Below, one piece after another: positions 6,805-9,821 of a stretch of DNA of 9,821 nt. The position numbers and the translations under genes are program-made. The stretch comes from Chitinophagaceae bacterium (GTDB lineage Bacteria > Bacteroidota > Bacteroidia > Chitinophagales > Chitinophagaceae), in the NCBI GenBank assembly GCA_023251285.1, contig JAHEZB010000041.1, forward strand, positions 1 to 9,821. Direction: 5' to 3'. The notes under the pieces were generated by a model. That model was not told the origin of the DNA. It saw only the letters and a list, made by a program, of their open reading frames with translations, and ran no database searches. Each line of letters starts with the position of its first letter. Position 1 is the stretch's first letter.

Positions 6805-6853
6805 AAAAAAAGTAAGAATTGCAAACAAGAATGCTGAATATTCCTTTGTTTGC
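6805..6853 (-). terminator. Intrinsic terminator of metX
   Basis: On the minus strand, about 17 bases after the metX stop, GCAAACAA pairs with TTGTTTGC (6846-6853 with 6821-6828). The stem continues after a two-base bulge as GAAT/ATTC around a seven-base loop. Downstream, nine bases on, is a run of seven T (6805-6811). The position between metX and glyS fits transcription ending there. Confidence 0.65.
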
Positions 6854-6869
6854 TGTGAATACAAAATCG

Positions 6870-7898
6870 CTACTTACTTTCAACCTTTGCTAATGAATTT
6901 GAAATGATCTTCTCTATCTGTTCATACTCCAGCAAAAATCCATCATGGCCATATAAAGAATCAATGCTGAAAAAACTTGCACCAGAAACATTTGCGGCAA
7001 TAAATTGTTGTTCACTTACAGGAAATAAAATATCAGTGGTAATGCCAATGGCTGTTGTTTTTGCTTTGATACGTTGCAAAGCATTTTCAATACTTCCGCG
7101 TCCACGGCCTACATTGTGAGAGTCCATTCCTTTGCTCAAAAAATAATAGCTGAATGCATTGAATCTTTTTCCCAGTTTTTCACCCTGGTATTTTTGGTAC
7201 GATTCGCTTTTGTAATTTTCTATCTTATCAATGTGATGTTCGCTTTGGCTGGCGTGGTATGTTTCATAATGCCGGTAAGAAATTAAAGCAATGCTTCTTG
7301 CCGCTTTCATTCCTTCCATTCCCGCTTCCGGCTTTTTTTCTTTCCACGTGCCGTCCGCTTCAATACTCATTCTTTGCGAAGCGTTGAACGCAATGCCCCA
7401 GGCGGAATGTCGCGCGTTCGTTGCTATTGGAAAAATGTTTTCAAAAAGCTCCGACTCTTCAATCGCCCATTCGAGTAATTGTTGTCCACCCATAGAACCT
7501 CCGATGCCAATTTTTATTTTTTCAATTCCTAAAAATTCCCTTAAAGGCTGATAAGAGCGAATCATATCCCGTGGCGTAAAAAAAGGAAAATCGTGATAAT
7601 ATATTTTGCCGGTTTCTGGATTTTTATCAAGTGGGCCGGTGCTTCCATAACAACTGCCCGGCATATTTACACAAATAATAAAATATTTTTCCGGATCAAA
7701 GAGTTTTCCTTCTCCCACGAGGCCCGGCCACCATTCTGAAGGTTTGCTGTTAGCCGTTAGCGCATGAAAAATCCACACAACATTATCCTTTTGTGAATTT
7801 AATTTTCCATACGTTGTGTACCCTAAATGATATTTTGGAACGACCTGCCCCGACTCAAGAGTAATTGGATTATCAACATGAAAAATATCGTAAGTCAA
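6870..7898 (-). CDS. metX: Homoserine O-acetyltransferase
   Basis: It transfers acetyl from acetyl-CoA to homoserine, the activating step of methionine synthesis by direct sulfhydrylation. It is a 342-residue alpha/beta-hydrolase-fold acyltransferase. Visible features: FHALTANS (44-51), the NMPGSCYGSTGP segment (78-89), the nucleophile elbow GIGGSMGGQQLLEW (131-144) with Ser135, Asp289 in GITTDILFPVSEQ and His318 in SLYGHDGFLLEYEQI, forming a complete catalytic triad. Acyl choice between acetyl and succinyl is not certain from sequence, but the upstream metY gene, whose product uses O-acetylhomoserine, favours acetyl. The start is a TTG (7898-7896). The frame is closed by a TAA at 7910-7908, no in-frame ATG lies near the N-terminus, and the TTG gives the expected FHVDNPITLESGQVVP beginning. 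It follows metY by 96 bases, separated by a strong hairpin, and may also have its own promoter. Confidence 0.95.
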   Translation of the reverse strand: MTYDIFHVDNPITLESGQVVPKYHLGYTTYGKLNSQKDNVVWIFHALTANSKPSEWWPGLVGEGKLFDPEKYFIICVNMPGSCYGSTGPLDKNPETGKIYYHDFPFFTPRDMIRSYQPLREFLGIEKIKIGIGGSMGGQQLLEWAIEESELFENIFPIATNARHSAWGIAFNASQRMSIEADGTWKEKKPEAGMEGMKAARSIALISYRHYETYHASQSEHHIDKIENYKSESYQKYQGEKLGKRFNAFSYYFLSKGMDSHNVGRGRGSIENALQRIKAKTTAIGITTDILFPVSEQQFIAANVSGASFFSIDSLYGHDGFLLEYEQIEKIISNSLAKVESK

Positions 7899-7930
7899 AT
7901 TCTTTGATTAAAATATTTAAAGAAAAATAA

Positions 7931-7964
7931 AATTACAACCATGCTTTTCTGCATGGTTGTAATT
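7931..7964 (-). terminator. Perfect 14-bp stem-loop with U-rich tail between metY and metX
   Basis: The arms aattacaaccatgc (7931-7944) and gcatggttgtaatt (7951-7964) are exact complements around a six-base loop. On the minus strand the stem is followed by TTTTATTTTTCTTT, whereas the plus-strand side has no T tract, so its polarity matches termination of metY transcripts 30 bases after the metY stop. metX would then depend on readthrough or on the promoter at 7973-8006. If that promoter is used, the same hairpin sits at the very 5' end of the metX mRNA. Confidence 0.8.
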
Positions 7965-7972
7965 CAGGGGTG

Positions 7973-9317
<1,345 letters not shown>

Positions 9318-9346
9318 TTAAAGATGAAAAGCATTTTATGAATAGA

Positions 9347-9362
9347 AAAGGCGGAAGCCTTT
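9347..9362 (-). promoter_or_regulatory. Leader hairpin 2 of metY (candidate attenuator)
   Basis: On the minus strand AAAGGC-TTCC-GCCTTT forms a perfect six-base-pair stem with a four-base loop, followed by T-C-T-A-T-T. With the stem's own final Ts, the 3' side reads TTTTCTATT, a weak T-rich tail. Its 3' arm (GCCTT) could instead pair with AAGGC at 9388-9392 in hairpin 1, so the two hairpins may be mutually exclusive. Confidence 0.4.
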
Positions 9363-9385
9363 GATGGGATGATATGAAAAGTAGA

Positions 9386-9399
9386 ATGCCTTACGGCAT
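9386..9399 (-). promoter_or_regulatory. Leader hairpin 1 of metY, spanning the upstream ORF stop codon
   Basis: On the minus strand ATGCC-GTAA-GGCAT gives a perfect five-base-pair stem capped by a GNRA-type tetraloop. The TAA of the upstream ORF lies in the loop (9393-9391), and its Met-Pro codons form the 5' arm. A ribosome reading the end of the upstream ORF would open this hairpin. Confidence 0.45.
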
Positions 9400-9465
9400 A
9401 CAGCGGATATAAATGCAAACTGAATTGCTTGAAAGTATTTTCGTGTTTGTAATTAATTGTTTCAT
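9391..9465 (-). CDS. Possible 24-codon leader peptide upstream of metY
   Basis: An ATG at 9465-9463 opens a 24-codon frame ending in TAA at 9393-9391. It starts M-K-Q-L-I-T-N-T-K and ends V-C-I-Y-I-R-C-M-P. It begins within about ten bases of the expected transcription start and ends in a hairpin loop. The two Cys codons and the Cys-Met pair directly before the stop are notable in front of a gene for sulfur amino-acid synthesis, because leader peptides rich in the end product's codons are the sensor in transcription attenuation. No ribosome binding site is visible, and an ORF this short can arise by chance. I could not compare it with relatives. Confidence 0.35.
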   Translation of the reverse strand: MKQLITNTKILSSNSVCIYIRCMP

Positions 9466-9478
9466 TATTCTTATCCTA

Positions 9479-9511
9479 CAAATATAGTAGGGAAATATTT
9501 ATTTGAACAAA
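9479..9511 (-). promoter_or_regulatory. metY promoter, Bacteroidota type
   Basis: The minus strand has TTTG (9511-9508), a 21-base spacer, then TATATTTG (9486-9479). This is a full match to the -33 TTTG / -7 TAnnTTTG pattern used by the primary sigma factor of this phylum. The start of transcription would fall near 9472, giving a leader of about 170 bases. Confidence 0.7.
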
Positions 9512-9544
9512 TTTTTTTGAAGTACATTTTTTTGAATCACTTTT

Positions 9545-9574
9545 TATAAAAGAGATTTCGCATCTCATTTTATA
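9545..9574 (-). terminator. Stem-loop downstream of the aminotransferase gene
   Basis: TATAAAA plus GAGAT pair with ATCTC plus TTTTATA, with a one-base bulge and a five-base loop, so the hairpin is nearly symmetrical. On the minus strand the GAGAT/ATCTC core is followed by TTTTATA, acceptable for a terminator. It lies about 140 bases after the aminotransferase stop and upstream of the metY promoter. It is AT-rich and could be weak or bidirectional. Confidence 0.4.
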
Positions 9575-9712
9575 GGTAGCCGGATTTTATATTCTCAAAA
9601 TAGAAAACATCCTTATTTCCTTTTTTGCTGGTTAATTTTGTTTTTAAAGAATCACGAAATATTTTATTTTATGAAATCCAAAATGCAACTATTTCTTCGT
9701 CTTTGCTGATTT

Positions 9713-9821
9713 CTATTGAAAGAAGCGAGTTAATTTCTTAATTGTTTCTTTTAAATATTGCAGATCTTCAGGAGAATTATAAACCTGGTAAGAAATACGC
9801 AAATAATTTTCATTTCCCCGT
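9713..9821 (-). CDS. C-terminal end of a probable class V aminotransferase, truncated by window edge
   Basis: The minus strand has an open frame entering from the right edge and ending in TAG at 9715-9713, giving 35 residues. It reads R-G-N-E-N-Y-L-R-I-S-Y-Q-V-Y-N-S-P-E-D-L, followed by a helix L-Q-Y-L-K-E-T-I-K-K-L. The pattern L-R-I-S-x-x-x-Y-N-(S/T)-x-E-D/E-(L/I)-x-x-L is the usual C-terminus of class V PLP aminotransferases related to cysteine desulfurase and isopenicillin-N epimerase. The active-site lysine would be far outside the window, so the exact enzyme cannot be named. The fit of a terminal strand followed by a helix and then a stop makes a real gene end likely. Confidence 0.65.
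   Translation of the reverse strand, partial: RGNENYLRISYQVYNSPEDLQYLKETIKKLTRFFQ

Overview
The window is AT-rich bacterial chromosome, most likely from a Bacteroidota member and plausibly the Chitinophagaceae. Three signs support this: start regions lack Shine-Dalgarno sequences, several starts are preceded by the Bacteroidota -7 promoter element TAnnTTTG, and the encoded proteins resemble that phylum's versions (inference from memory, no search run). The content is mainly housekeeping and amino-acid metabolism, with no mobile element, tRNA, rRNA or CRISPR array.

Layout. Minus strand 1-1001 is the N-terminal third of DNA polymerase I (polA), cut by the window edge. Next comes an intact DUF433 antitoxin-like gene (1257-1502) whose start-stop-overlapping DUF5615 toxin partner (1127-1260) is frameshifted and truncated. 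Minus strand 1574-2730 holds a cytoplasmic esterase preceded by a small secreted DUF3887-like protein, probably one operon. A 406-base divergent intergenic region with a 15-bp palindrome separates these from a plus-strand pair, a TetR-type regulator and an AarF/ABC1/UbiB atypical kinase (3137-5176). This pair converges, with a 7-base gap, on the alpha2-type glycyl-tRNA synthetase (minus, 5184-6644).

The right third (6870-9299, minus) is a methionine module: metY (O-acetylhomoserine sulfhydrylase) followed by metX (homoserine O-acetyltransferase). Together they take homoserine and sulfide to homocysteine. metY has a well-formed promoter and a leader of about 170 bases. The leader holds a possible 24-codon upstream ORF ending Cys-Met-Pro, its stop codon in a hairpin loop, and a second hairpin that could pair alternatively with the first. 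Between metY and metX lies a perfect 14-bp stem-loop with a U-rich tail, just downstream of a separate good match to the Bacteroidota promoter consensus. metX starts with TTG. The window ends inside the C-terminus of a probable class V aminotransferase (minus, 9713-9821).

I see no convincing large undescribed system. The most promising observations are the putative Cys/Met-responsive metY leader, the decayed DUF5615 toxin beside its intact antitoxin, the metX promoter and hairpin arrangement, and a near-leaderless glyS.
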